64,000 nt of DNA from Burkholderia plantarii (GCF_001411805.1 NZ_CP007212.1:1798001-1862000); one strand, 5' to 3'; counted from the first letter of the stretch, positions 40,382 through 49,585 are shown. Notes: generated from the letters alone by a model not told the origin. Numbers and translations are program-made.

Positions 40382-40392
40382 CACGCGAGGCC

Positions 40393-40424
40393 GGCCGGAA
40401 CGCATCAGGTTCCGGCCAGTTTTG
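40393..40424 (+). terminator. Terminator-like hairpin between pheT and ihfA
   Basis: GGCCGGAAC (40393-40401) pairs with GTTCCGGCC (40409-40417), followed by AGTTTTG. It may separate or only attenuate expression of ihfA from the pheST transcript. Confidence 0.55.
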
Positions 40425-40453
40425 TCCAGGGATAATGCGCAAGTTTTGCAGAT

Positions 40454-40855
40454 ATGAACGACATGAACTCGAGTGAATTCGAAGCCCTCCTGACGGCGCA
40501 GCGCAGCGCCCTGAACCGCGACGTCGCGCCGGCACCGTCCGGCGAGACGCCGACGCTGACGAAGGCGGAGCTGGCCGAGCTGTTGTTCGACAGCGTTGGG
40601 CTCAACAAGCGCGAAGCGAAAGACATGGTCGAGGCGTTCTTCGAGGTGATCCGCGACGCGCTCGAAAACGGCGAAAGCGTGAAGCTGTCGGGTTTCGGCA
40701 ACTTCCAGTTGCGCGACAAGCCGCAGCGTCCGGGGCGCAATCCGAAGACGGGCGAGGCGATTCCGATCGCCGCGCGCCGCGTCGTCACGTTCCATGCGAG
40801 CCAGAAGCTCAAGGCGCTCGTCGAGAACGGCTCCGACACGCCGATCCCCCGCTGA
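40454..40855 (+). CDS. ihfA: Integration host factor alpha subunit
   Basis: DNA-bending protein of the HU/IHF family. The core (about 36-126) has [26 protein letters not shown] and the minor-groove arm [20 protein letters not shown] with the intercalating proline. A ~33-residue N-terminal extension precedes the core, a feature of Burkholderia proteins. It sits after pheT and before a MerR gene, as in E. coli and relatives. Confidence 0.95.
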   Translation: MNDMNSSEFEALLTAQRSALNRDVAPAPSGETPTLTKAELAELLFDSVGLNKREAKDMVEAFFEVIRDALENGESVKLSGFGNFQLRDKPQRPGRNPKTGEAIPIAARRVVTFHASQKLKALVENGSDTPIPR

Positions 40856-40913
40856 CGGATACGCCGTTTTCCGCCGCGCGGCCGCCGCGCCCCTTAACGA
40901 CGGTTGACTGACG

Positions 40914-41336
40914 ATGACATCGACGGTTGAGAAAGTCGTGTTGCCCCCGATTCCCGCGAAGCGCTACTTCACGATCGGCGAAGTCAGCGAGTTGTGCGGT
41001 GTGAAGCCGCACGTGCTGCGCTATTGGGAGCAGGAGTTTACGCAGCTGCGCCCGGTGAAGCGCCGCGGCAACCGGCGCTATTACCAGCACCACGAAGTGC
41101 TGTTGATCCGGCGGATTCGCGAACTGCTCTATGAGCAGGGCTTCACGATCAACGGCGCGCGCAACCGGCTCGATTCGCCCGGCGCGGATCGGGCCGCGCC
41201 GGGCGAGACGCAGGAGGAACTGTTTTCGGCCGCCGCGGTTGCTGCCGCGGACGAGGCGCCGGCCGCCGGCGTCGACGTCGATCAGCTGCGGCGCGCGCTG
41301 CTCGACGTGATCGACGGACTCGGCCACAAGCCATGA
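40914..41336 (+). CDS. MerR-family regulator linked to pheST-ihfA
   Basis: 140 residues with an N-terminal MerR winged helix (about 17-85, YFTIGEVSELCGVKPHVLRYWEQEF). The acidic/Ala-rich C-terminus has no cysteine or other clear sensor site. Proteins of this kind follow ihfA across many proteobacteria; the signal sensed is unknown. Confidence 0.88.
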   Translation: MTSTVEKVVLPPIPAKRYFTIGEVSELCGVKPHVLRYWEQEFTQLRPVKRRGNRRYYQHHEVLLIRRIRELLYEQGFTINGARNRLDSPGADRAAPGETQEELFSAAAVAAADEAPAAGVDVDQLRRALLDVIDGLGHKP

Positions 41337-41441
41337 AGCGATGTTCCACGCGCGGCGTCCGATGCCGCGCGCGCATGACCCGATCGGCCCGCCAGGTGCA
41401 TGACGCCTCGCGGGCCGATTGCTTGTGCGCGCGCGCTTTGC

Positions 41442-43592
41442 TCACGGGGCGGCGAGCGGATCGGCCTTGCCGAGATCGACGAGCAGCGTGCCGTCGGCCG
41501 CCATCCGCACCGAGCCCTTCGAGACCTGCTCGCGATAGCCGTACAGGTCGAAGCGCATCGGCCCCGGCTGCGCGGTGTTCTCGATCAGCGCACGCAGGTT
41601 GGTTTCGAGCACGTTGAACATCTTCATGTCGCCGCCTTCCATCCAGATGTAGCTCGTCGCGGTTCCGGCGGCCGGCCTCGGCAGCGGCGGCGCGTCGCTC
41701 GCGCGGTGGAACGTGAGCCGCAGCCCGCCCGGCTCGACGTGCGTCTCGGCGAGCTGCCCGTTCAACACGGGCGGCGGGAACACGGTGTACTGATCGAGCA
41801 CCAGCGAGTCGCCCTTCAGTTCGGCGCCGCGCCGGCGCAGCGGCGTCAGCGACGCGAGCTCGATGCCGAGCGCATGCAGCAGTTTCGCCTGCGGCACGCC
41901 GAGCACCGACACCTGCGACGGCGTATAGGCGAGGTGGCGGCCGTCGAGTACGCGGATGCTGCCCGTCATCGAGGTCGGCAGCCAGACGCCCGGCGGCACG
42001 TGATTCCAGAGCCGGATGCCGCCCGTCACGCGCAGCTGCGTGCCGTCGGGCGCGAGTTTCAGGTCGTTGAGCGCGCGCGGCGTGTAATCGAGCAGATAGT
42101 CGTTGAACAGCGCGTTCATGGCCGGCCACGATTCGAGCACCGAACCGCCGAGGATGCGGATCTCGTACTGGTTCGGATCGTCGAGATCGACCGGCTCGCC
42201 GGGGTGGCGCGGCACCATCCTGGCATCGAGCTGGTCGACGTGGAAACCGATGTTGCCGGTGAGGTAGAAATCGACGTTGCGCAGCTGGATCGTGGTCGCG
42301 CGGTCGGAGACGTGGCGCTCGTCGGCGGGCGCGGGGGCCGCGGCGCTGCCGGCGAGCGCGTCCGCGAACCAGCGCCGCCGTGCCTCGCGCAGCGCCGCCT
42401 GCTGTGCGTCGGCGAAGCTGTCGTTCAGACGCGCGCCGGCCGAGCCGAGTGCATCGACAGGCGGCGTGGTGCCCAAATAGGAAGGAATCCGAATCGTCAT
42501 CGCACCGCTCGGCGCGAAGTTGAAGTAGCCGGCCGAGACCTGCTCGCGGTAGTGATAGAGGTCGAACACGAACGGTGCGCCGTCGGGCGCGGCGGGCGCG
42601 GGGCCGATCAAAATGTCGGCGTTCATCGGCATCGAGCGCATGAACTTCACGTCGCCGCCGCGAATCAGCATCGCCTGGCGCGGCGCGCCGTCGGGCATCG
42701 CGAAACCGGCCTGTGTGCCGTCGTCGAACGCGAGGTCGAGGCCGGCCGGCGTGATCCGCAGCGCCACCACGGTCAGCTTCAGGCGCGGCGGCGGCATCAG
42801 CCTGTCGACCTGCATCACCAGATCGTCGCCGACCAGTTTCGCGATCGGCGTATCGATCCTCAGCAGGTCCGACATCCTGACGTTCGCGGCGCGCATCACG
42901 GGATTCGCGTCGAGGCCCTGGACCCGGATCGCGGTCGGATGGAACACCAGCTCGCTGCCGCCACGCACCGACAGCTTGCCCGTCAGCGCGAACGGCACCC
43001 AGCCGCCGCGCTGCATCTCGCCCGTCAGGTGGATCTCGCCGTCGCCGGCCGACACCCGCAGCCTGCGCAGCGGTGCGTTGCGATAGCCGAACAGGTAGCG
43101 GTCGAACACGGCGGTCAGCTTGGCGTCGTCGAGCGTGACGATGCCGCGATGCACGTCGATGCCGAAGCTCGACGGATCGTCGAACACGACCGGCGCCCCG
43201 GCGCGGGCCGGTACGAGCGTGGCGGACAACTGATGGACGTAGAAGCCGAGATCGCCGACCACGCGGAAATCGACGTCGCGCAGCAGCGTGATCGAGCCGT
43301 TCTGACCGGAGTCGCGCAGCGTGACGGGGCGCGGCTGCGCGAGCCGGATCGCCGCGAGCGAGGGGACCGTGCGCGCTGCCTGCTGCTCGCGCTGCAATTG
43401 CACGGCCTTGTCGCGTTCGAGCTTCGGGACCGTGCCGCCGGCATCGGTGCCGGCATGGGCCGCCGGGTCCGCGCAGCCGGCACCGCACAGCGACGCGGCG
43501 AGCACCAGCAGGGCCGGCATCCGCGCCAGCCCGTGCCATGGGCGCACGCGAGCGAGGCGCGTGCCGCCGGCACGCGACGCGATTTTCCGCAT
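41442..43592 (-). CDS. Envelope protein with an internally duplicated domain, function unknown
   Basis: 716 residues. A signal peptide (MPALLVLAASLCGAGC) suggests export; the Cys-containing end is not a perfect lipobox. Two homologous halves occur, about 103-350 and 432-700. Each begins with a [L/N]RDVDF-type segment (LRDVDFRVVGDLGFYVHQL and LRNVDFYLTGNIGFHVDQL), proceeds through DDP[SN] and a beta-rich stretch, and ends FDLYxYREQVSxG. The pattern suggests two beta-structured lipid- or polymer-binding modules, but no family was recognised. Followed by the divergent pilin gene across a 470-base gap. Confidence 0.75.
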   Translation of the reverse strand: MRKIASRAGGTRLARVRPWHGLARMPALLVLAASLCGAGCADPAAHAGTDAGGTVPKLERDKAVQLQREQQAARTVPSLAAIRLAQPRPVTLRDSGQNGSITLLRDVDFRVVGDLGFYVHQLSATLVPARAGAPVVFDDPSSFGIDVHRGIVTLDDAKLTAVFDRYLFGYRNAPLRRLRVSAGDGEIHLTGEMQRGGWVPFALTGKLSVRGGSELVFHPTAIRVQGLDANPVMRAANVRMSDLLRIDTPIAKLVGDDLVMQVDRLMPPPRLKLTVVALRITPAGLDLAFDDGTQAGFAMPDGAPRQAMLIRGGDVKFMRSMPMNADILIGPAPAAPDGAPFVFDLYHYREQVSAGYFNFAPSGAMTIRIPSYLGTTPPVDALGSAGARLNDSFADAQQAALREARRRWFADALAGSAAAPAPADERHVSDRATTIQLRNVDFYLTGNIGFHVDQLDARMVPRHPGEPVDLDDPNQYEIRILGGSVLESWPAMNALFNDYLLDYTPRALNDLKLAPDGTQLRVTGGIRLWNHVPPGVWLPTSMTGSIRVLDGRHLAYTPSQVSVLGVPQAKLLHALGIELASLTPLRRRGAELKGDSLVLDQYTVFPPPVLNGQLAETHVEPGGLRLTFHRASDAPPLPRPAAGTATSYIWMEGGDMKMFNVLETNLRALIENTAQPGPMRFDLYGYREQVSKGSVRMAADGTLLVDLGKADPLAAP

Positions 43593-44060
43593 GTTGGTCG
43601 TCTCCCTGTCGTTCGGGCCATGGCGCGGCAGGCTCGCCGGCCCGAGGTGTCGTGGCGTTCGACTTGTCTGACTGTCATTTTGAAGTCTGGCATAGGCCGC
43701 GTAGAGAAGCGGCACCAAACAGCGGGGCGCTCTGCTGCGACGCGGCGGAACGCGATGGCCAAGCGAGGCGCGGGCGACGCCGCGCGTCGATTCAAACGCG
43801 CCGATTCAAACGGACGTATGAGTGAAACCGCGCGCACGCGCCGTGTAGTGGTGGGACCAGTCCGTCTCCTTTGCGCTTGAATTGCGCCGATTTCGCGCTT
43901 TGTCTGGCTTTCATCGGATAAGTGCCGGATGGGATGCTCAGGATTCCGTTGTATCGGTGCCAAGCGAGCAAAATACCGGCGCGCGAGAATTTTCTCGACA
44001 TTTATGCGAGGTATGATGGCCACATAAATTAAGTCGATTACGGACTACGGGGTTGAAAGA
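43593..44060. promoter_or_regulatory. Divergent intergenic region before the envelope protein and the Flp pilin
   Basis: About 470 bases with no convincing gene. The last 150 bases are AT-richer. A TATGAT at about 44012-44017 preceded by TTTTCT-like sequence could be the pilin promoter. Open frames crossing it have no family resemblance. Confidence 0.4.
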
Positions 44061-44231
44061 ATGAAGGTTTTGTTGGGGCGTTTCCTTGCCGAAGAAGCAG
44101 GGACGACCGCGATCGAATACGGGTTGATCGTGGGTGCGATCGCAGGTGTGGCCGGGTATGTCGCCACGGATCTCAGTAACAATGTCAGCCAGGCGTTCAG
44201 TTTCGCCGCCAGTTTCTTTCATCAGTTTTAA
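44061..44231 (+). CDS. flp: Flp/Fap-type pilin, orphan
   Basis: A 56-residue Flp pilin precursor: a short leader ending in Gly (or Leu-Gly-Arg), then EEAGTTAIEYGLIVGAIAGVAG, the diagnostic Flp motif with Glu and Tyr ahead of the hydrophobic assembly helix, and a short Phe-rich tail. Flp pilins build type IVb tight-adherence pili. No tad/rcp/cpa genes are within the window, so the pilin must be used by a machine encoded elsewhere or be a spare subunit. Confidence 0.85.
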   Translation: MKVLLGRFLAEEAGTTAIEYGLIVGAIAGVAGYVATDLSNNVSQAFSFAASFFHQF

Positions 44232-44352
44232 AGGACCGGGCACCGCTCGCGCCGTGTCCTGATCCATACGGCCCGCGCGAATCGCGCCGCGGGCGGCGAG
44301 CGTGCCGACAGCCGGTGCGCCGCCGGGCACGCACGCGAGTCGCGCCGGGCTC

Positions 44353-45795
44353 TCAGGTCTCGGTGCTCAGTTGCGCGAGCGTCTTCAAGGCGGCATCGAT
44401 CTTCGCGTCGAACGGCATGCCCGCGCTGAGCCGCAGGCAGTTGCTGAACTTGTTCGTGTTCGAGAAGATCGAGCCCGGACAGATGCGGATACCTTTGTCG
44501 AGCGCCTTGTCGAACAGCCGGTCGGTGTTCAGCTCGTCGGGCAGCGTGACCCAGAGCAGCAGGCCGGCGCCCGGCTGCGTCACGGTGGTACCGGCCGGGA
44601 AATGGCGCAGCACCGCGTCGACCACCTGCGCGCGCTGATCCTTGAGCAGCCGGTTCATGCGCCGCATGTGCCGGTTGAAGGTGCCGCCCGACGTGAAGTC
44701 GGCCACCACCAGCTGGGACATCTCCTCGCGATGGCGCGATACCGCGTACATCAGCATCTTGATCCGGTTCTGCCACTTTCCGCCGATCAGCCAGCCCACT
44801 CGCGAGCCGGGCGACAGCGACTTGTTGAACGAATTGCAGTAGATGACGTTGCCGCTCTGGTCCCAGGCCTTGATCGGCTTGGTGCTGGCCGGGCTCGGCA
44901 GGAACGCGCCGTAGGTGTCGTCCTCGATGATGGCCACGTGGTGTTTCTCGCACAGCGCCACCATCCGTTGCTTGGCCGCATCCGACATCACGCTGCCGAG
45001 CGGATTCTGCACCGACGGCATGCAGACCACGGCATGGATGCTGCCCATGTGGTTGATCGCGAACTCGAGCGCGCTGACCGAGATGCCGGTCTGCGGATCG
45101 GTGGGGATCTCGATGGCCCGCAGCCCCAGTGACTCGATGATCTGCAAGATACCGAAATAACACGGCGACTCGATCGCGACGATGTCGCCCGGCCCGGTGA
45201 CGGCGCGCAGCGCGAGGGACAGCGCCTCGCTGCAGCCGTGCGTGACCAGCACCGTGTCCGCATCGATATGCAGGCCGCGCGTGAGCGAGGTGCGCGCGAT
45301 CGCCTCGCGCAACTTGCGCACGCCGTCGGTCTCGGGGCCGGAATCGTAAAGGCTCGGCCGCGCGCGCAGGATGCGCAGCATGGTGTCGCGAAGCGCCGCG
45401 CCCGGATAGAGGGACGGCGCGCACACGGCCCCGGCCAGGTCGATTTTCGGCTGGCGCTGCTGGCCGCGCGCGAGCGTGACCGAAATGCGTTCGTGAACCC
45501 CCACGTAATCGGCCGGATCGATCCGCTCGGCGGGCGCTTCCATGCGGCTTTCCTGCTGGACCGGAACCGGCACCTTGATCGGTTTGCGCGAGCGGACGAA
45601 GTAGCCGGTTCTCGGTTTCGCTTCCACATAACCCTGCATCTCGAGCACACGGCACGCTTCCACCGCCGTGGAAATCGACACGTGATGCAGCGCCATCAAT
45701 TCCCGCAAGGACGGCAGTCGCTCACCTTCCGCGAGAAACCCGTTTTCGATGGCCTTCGCGTAGTGCTCCGCGAGCAAACGATATTTCGTGTGCAT
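44353..45795 (-). CDS. MocR/GntR-family regulator with aminotransferase-like domain
   Basis: 480 residues. GntR winged helix-turn-helix at about 1-75 (EGERLPSLRELMALHHVSISTA), a linker, then a fold-type-I aminotransferase domain with the PLP-binding Lys325 in NSFNKSLSPGSRVGW and the Asp of AIIEDDTYGAF. MocR proteins sense PLP or an amino-compound aldimine and usually control a divergent operon. Here that operon is the aminomutase/N-oxygenase cluster. An inverted repeat overlapping its own promoter suggests autoregulation. Confidence 0.9.
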   Translation of the reverse strand: MHTKYRLLAEHYAKAIENGFLAEGERLPSLRELMALHHVSISTAVEACRVLEMQGYVEAKPRTGYFVRSRKPIKVPVPVQQESRMEAPAERIDPADYVGVHERISVTLARGQQRQPKIDLAGAVCAPSLYPGAALRDTMLRILRARPSLYDSGPETDGVRKLREAIARTSLTRGLHIDADTVLVTHGCSEALSLALRAVTGPGDIVAIESPCYFGILQIIESLGLRAIEIPTDPQTGISVSALEFAINHMGSIHAVVCMPSVQNPLGSVMSDAAKQRMVALCEKHHVAIIEDDTYGAFLPSPASTKPIKAWDQSGNVIYCNSFNKSLSPGSRVGWLIGGKWQNRIKMLMYAVSRHREEMSQLVVADFTSGGTFNRHMRRMNRLLKDQRAQVVDAVLRHFPAGTTVTQPGAGLLLWVTLPDELNTDRLFDKALDKGIRICPGSIFSNTNKFSNCLRLSAGMPFDAKIDAALKTLAQLSTET

Positions 45796-45801
45796 TTTTC
45801 T

Positions 45802-45844
45802 TGTACTAAAGACCGGTATAGATCCGGAAAATTATACCAGTACA
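45802..45844. promoter_or_regulatory. mocR promoter with nested inverted repeats (likely MocR operator)
   Basis: On the minus strand TGGTATAAT is an extended -10 (TATAAT at 45836-45831), about 36 bases before the mocR start. It is covered by two inverted pairs: GGTATA 45815-45820 with TATACC 45833-45838, and TGTACT 45802-45807 with AGTACA 45839-45844. The overlap with the core promoter suggests autorepression. Confidence 0.6.
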
Positions 45845-46240
45845 GGGATGCAGAATCGGCAACTAAGCCGGTGAATTTTTCATATTTTTGTGCGTGTTCA
45901 GTGATGAACAAATACACGAAGATGTCGATCGTTCGAAACCAAAAGAAATAAATCCGATTTTTCGATGCGAATCGATTTCGGATGCGAGCGGCAATTTACC
46001 GAGGGCATTTCTTTAACCTTTCATTGCGGTAAGCCGGGATTGGCCGGCAACGCCGTGATGCCAGCGCCGTGAGGCGCGGTCGGTTGCCGTGTGCATATTC
46101 GATGCACGTCAAGCGTTCTCCGGGTTGGCCACCCGGCGGACATCGCCCGCCCGTTATCGGCGGATTGGCGATTTGATGTGTTGAGAAACTTGGCGTTTCG
46201 GAACATCAGGGAAATTAAGCGATCTTCACCAGGAGAGAAT
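45845..46240. promoter_or_regulatory. AT-rich leader and promoter region of the aminomutase operon
   Basis: Together with the preceding operator this makes a 445-base gap, markedly AT-richer than the surroundings between 45845 and 46020. No clear -35/-10 pair for the plus-strand operon was found. A frame open from 46091 upstream of the kamA start was judged non-coding. Confidence 0.4.
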
Positions 46241-47605
46241 GTGGACGCTGAAAAATTCAAAGCCTATAACGCTAAATCGATTGCGAATTCGCCATACTGG
46301 TCGCGAATTCCCGACGAGATTAAAGGCGCGCTCGGATCGATTTCCCGGGTGCTGCCATTCCGGATCAACGAATATGTATTGCGCGAACTGATCGACTGGG
46401 ATCGGGTGCCCGACGATCCGGTGTTCCGACTGACGTTTCCGCACCCCGGGATGTTGCCGGCGGACGATTATCGACGCTTGCGCGAATTGCTCGCGGACGG
46501 CGCGGACCCGGCCGCCGGCGCGCGTTATATCGACATGCTGCGGCATCGCATGAATCCGCATCCGGCCGGGCAGATGACGCACAACGTGCCGATGCTCGAC
46601 GGCCGGCCGCTGCCGGGGCTGCAGCACAAGTACGCCGAAACCGTGCTGTTCTTCCCGGCGGCGGGGCAGACCTGCCACGCGTACTGCTCGTTCTGCTTTC
46701 GCTGGCCGCAGTTCATCGGCGCCGAGGACATGAAGTTCAACGCGCGCGAGTCGGACGAGCTGAGCCGCTATCTGCGGCTGCATCCGGAAGTCACCGACGT
46801 GCTGATCACGGGCGGCGATCCGATGGTGATGAACGCCGAATCGCTGGCCGGCTACATCGAGCCGCTGCTGGCCATCCCGCATCTGCAGAACATCCGCATC
46901 GGCACCAAGTCGGTCGCCTACTGGCCGCAGCGCTTCGTGACCGACAAGGACGCCGACGCCGTGCTGCGGCTGTTCGAGCGCGTCGTCGCGCACGGCAAGA
47001 ACCTGTCGGTCATGGCGCACTACAACCATCCGGCCGAGTTGCGCCCGGAGATCGCCCGGCGCGCCGTGAAGCGGATCATCGGGACCGGCGCGACGGTCCG
47101 GATGCAGTCGCCGATCGTGCGCCACATCAACGATTCGGCCGAGACCTGGCAGGAGCTGTGGACCACCGGCGTGCGGCTCGGCGCGATTCCGTACTACATG
47201 TTCGTCGAACGCGATACCGGGCCGCAGCGCTATTTCGAGCTGCCGCTCGTCGAGGCGTACGATATCTTCAGGACTGCGTATCAGCGTGTGTCGGGACTGT
47301 CGCGCACGGTGCGCGGCCCGTCGATGAGCACGCTGTACGGCAAGGTGCTGGTGGACGGCGTCGTCACGCTCGGCGGCGAGAAGGTGTTCGCGCTGCAGTT
47401 CCTGCAGGCGCGCGATCCCGACTGGGTGCGCCGGCCGTTCTTCGCGAAGTTCGATCCGCAGGCCGTCTGGTTCGATGAATTGCAGCCGGCGTTCGGCGAG
47501 CCCGCGTTCTTCTTCCAGACCGGCGCCGGCGAGCCGCGCGTGCGCGAGCCGATCTACCTGACGCGCGCCGACGCGGCCGAATCCTCCCTCACGCTTGCGA
47601 GCTGA
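46241..47605 (+). CDS. KamA-family radical-SAM, PLP-dependent aminomutase-like protein
   Basis: 454 residues from a GTG at 46241, preceded by AGGAG five bases upstream. The radical-SAM cluster motif CxxxCxxC is CHAYCSFC (Cys145, 149, 152), followed by LITGGDPMVM. Family enzymes move an amino group from C2 to C3 of an amino acid using SAM, a 4Fe-4S cluster and PLP. The PLP-lysine region reads RGPSMSTLYGKV rather than PGGGGK. The two Asp residues that hold the lysine side chain in lysine 2,3-aminomutase are not evident in a by-eye alignment, so a non-lysine, perhaps acidic, substrate is likely. First gene of an eight-gene operon. Confidence 0.85.
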   Translation: MDAEKFKAYNAKSIANSPYWSRIPDEIKGALGSISRVLPFRINEYVLRELIDWDRVPDDPVFRLTFPHPGMLPADDYRRLRELLADGADPAAGARYIDMLRHRMNPHPAGQMTHNVPMLDGRPLPGLQHKYAETVLFFPAAGQTCHAYCSFCFRWPQFIGAEDMKFNARESDELSRYLRLHPEVTDVLITGGDPMVMNAESLAGYIEPLLAIPHLQNIRIGTKSVAYWPQRFVTDKDADAVLRLFERVVAHGKNLSVMAHYNHPAELRPEIARRAVKRIIGTGATVRMQSPIVRHINDSAETWQELWTTGVRLGAIPYYMFVERDTGPQRYFELPLVEAYDIFRTAYQRVSGLSRTVRGPSMSTLYGKVLVDGVVTLGGEKVFALQFLQARDPDWVRRPFFAKFDPQAVWFDELQPAFGEPAFFFQTGAGEPRVREPIYLTRADAAESSLTLAS

Positions 47606-47609
47606 CGAC

Positions 47610-48683
47610 ATGAACAACCTGGTCCAGGCGGAACGACTCCGCCAACTCTGCGAGGCGGCCGCGCTGCGTCGCGGCCTGAGCGCGACCCACGCGAGGTGGT
47701 TCGCGGACGGCCTGATCCGCACCTCGCTGATGGGCATCGACACGCATGGCGTGCGGCTGCTGCCGCTCTACCTGCGCGAACTCGACGAAGGGCGCAGCAA
47801 TCCCGAACCGGCGCTGCGCACCGTGCGGCGCTTTCACGGCACGGCGCTCCTCGACGCCGACGCCGCGCCGGGCGTGGTGGCCGGCAGCCACGCGGCACGC
47901 CTCGCGAGCGAACTGGCGCGCGAGTGCGGGGTGGGCGTGGTGGCGGTGGCGAACTCGAATCACTTCGGCGCCGCGTCGGTGTACGGCGAATGGATCGCCT
48001 CGCAAGGGCTGGTCGGCATCGTGACGACCAGTGCCGCGGCGCGCATGGCGCCGTTCAACGCCACGCGCGCGATGTTCGGCACCAATCCGATCTGCTTCGC
48101 CGCGCCGGCCCGCGACGGCGACCTGTACCTGCTCGACATGGCCACCAGCCAGATCTCGTACTCGCAGGTCAAGCACTTCCGCCGCAACGGCATGGCGCTG
48201 CCGTCGGGCTGGGCGCTCGACGCCGCAGGCCAGCCGGTGACCGACCCGGCGCAGGTGGTCTCGCTCGCGACGCTCGGCGGCTACAAGGGGCAGGGGCTCG
48301 CGATGATGGTGCAGATCCTCAGCTGCCTGCTCGCCGCGATGCCGCTCGATCACGCGCTGACGCATCTCGACGCCGAGCCCTACGACCGCGGCCGCGAGAT
48401 CGGCCACTGCCTGATCGCGATCGATCCGGCGCGCTTCGGCCCGCTCGACGGCTTCACCGCCGGCGTGTCCGCGCTGATGCAGGCGATCCGCGAGACGCCC
48501 GCCGTGGACGGCGAGCGCGTGCTGGTCGCGGGCGACCCGCAGAAGGCCTCGATCGCGCACCGCACCGAGCACGGCGTCCCGCTGAACGACGACGAATGGC
48601 GCGGCCTGCAGGCCGAAGCCGAACGTCTCGGCCTCGGGCATCTCTTTTCGACCGATCACATGCAGCACAAGGAGACCGCATGA
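47610..48683 (+). CDS. Malate/L-lactate dehydrogenase family (Ldh2) NAD(P)H oxidoreductase
   Basis: 357-residue enzyme of the Ldh2 superfamily (YlbC, ureidoglycolate dehydrogenase, delta1-piperideine-2-carboxylate reductase), which acts on 2-hydroxy/2-oxo acids or cyclic imines. Signatures are GIDTHGVRLLPLYL, ANSNHFGAASVYGEWIA with the catalytic His, and TNPICFAAPA. ATG at 47610, four bases after the aminomutase stop; a TTG five codons upstream overlaps that gene. In this operon it probably reduces a keto or imine intermediate. Confidence 0.87.
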   Translation: MNNLVQAERLRQLCEAAALRRGLSATHARWFADGLIRTSLMGIDTHGVRLLPLYLRELDEGRSNPEPALRTVRRFHGTALLDADAAPGVVAGSHAARLASELARECGVGVVAVANSNHFGAASVYGEWIASQGLVGIVTTSAAARMAPFNATRAMFGTNPICFAAPARDGDLYLLDMATSQISYSQVKHFRRNGMALPSGWALDAAGQPVTDPAQVVSLATLGGYKGQGLAMMVQILSCLLAAMPLDHALTHLDAEPYDRGREIGHCLIAIDPARFGPLDGFTAGVSALMQAIRETPAVDGERVLVAGDPQKASIAHRTEHGVPLNDDEWRGLQAEAERLGLGHLFSTDHMQHKETA

Positions 48684-49585
48684 CACCCCCCAAAAACCTG
48701 CCGTTCGACCAGCGCGACGGCCAGATCTGGTTCGACGGCGAATTCGTCGAGTGGAAGAGCGCGAAGATCCACGTGCTCACGCATGGCCTGCATTACGCGA
48801 GCTGCGTCTACGAGGGCGAGCGCGTCTACGCGGGGCAGGTGTTCCGGCTGCGCGAGCACACCGAGCGGCTCTATCGCTCCGCGCACACGCTCGACTTCGC
48901 GCTGCCGTACACGCCCGAGCAGATCGAGGCGGCCACCGCCGAGCTGATCGAGCGCAACGGCATCGTCGAGGGCTACGTGCGCCCGGTGGCGTGGCGCGGC
49001 TCGGAACAGATCTCGACCTCGGCGCGCGCGAGCCGCATCCACGTCGCGATCGCCTGCTGGAGCTGGCCGAGCTACTTCGATCCGGAGGCGAAAAAGCGCG
49101 GCATCACGCTCGAGACCGCCGCCTGGCGCCGCCCGCCGCCTTCGGCGAGCCCGTTTGCGGCGAAGGCGTCGAGCCACTACATGATCGCCACGCTCTGCAA
49201 GCACCACGCGGAGGACCACGGCTTCCAGGACGCGCTGATGCTCGACTGGCGCGGCCACGTCGCCGAAGCGACCAGCGCGAACGTGTTCTTCGTGCGCGAC
49301 GGCGTGCTGCACACGCCGGTGCCCGACTGCTTCCTCGACGGCATCACGCGGCAGACCGTGATCGGGCTCGCGCGCGAACGCGGCCTGACGGTGATCGAGC
49401 GGACCATCCTGCCGGAGGAGCTCGGCAGCTTCAGCGAATGCTTCGTTACCGGCACGGCGGCCGAGGTCTGCCCGGTCGGCCGCATCGACGCGCACGAATT
49501 CACGTCGTCGGCCATCACGTTCGATCTGATGGCCGCCTATTCGGCGCTGGTCCGTCAACCTGAAGGAGTCGCGATCCATGCCTGA
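48680..49585 (+). CDS. Branched-chain-type (class IV) aminotransferase
   Basis: 301-residue fold-type-IV PLP enzyme like IlvE. It has FDGEFVEWKSAKIHVLTHGLHYA, the PLP Lys162 in AAKASSHYMIA, and EATSANVFFV close to the canonical EATGANIF phosphate-binding loop. IlvE transaminates branched 2-oxo acids; the KASSHY sequence departs from the usual KASGNY, so the substrate may differ. ATG overlaps the previous stop (ATGA) and its own stop overlaps the next gene by 8 bases. It is a pathway gene rather than the housekeeping ilvE, judging by context. Confidence 0.88.
   Translation: MTPPKNLPFDQRDGQIWFDGEFVEWKSAKIHVLTHGLHYASCVYEGERVYAGQVFRLREHTERLYRSAHTLDFALPYTPEQIEAATAELIERNGIVEGYVRPVAWRGSEQISTSARASRIHVAIACWSWPSYFDPEAKKRGITLETAAWRRPPPSASPFAAKASSHYMIATLCKHHAEDHGFQDALMLDWRGHVAEATSANVFFVRDGVLHTPVPDCFLDGITRQTVIGLARERGLTVIERTILPEELGSFSECFVTGTAAEVCPVGRIDAHEFTSSAITFDLMAAYSALVRQPEGVAIHA

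Noticed and set aside
46241..47605. EF-P lysyl-modifying enzyme EpmB
   Set aside because: The protein is about 110 residues too long, there is no epmA or efp nearby, and the operon context is metabolic.
48680..49585. Housekeeping ilvE
   Set aside because: Start and stop overlaps place it inside the N-oxygenase operon, and the PLP-lysine segment departs from the usual sequence; a pathway-specific paralogue is more likely.
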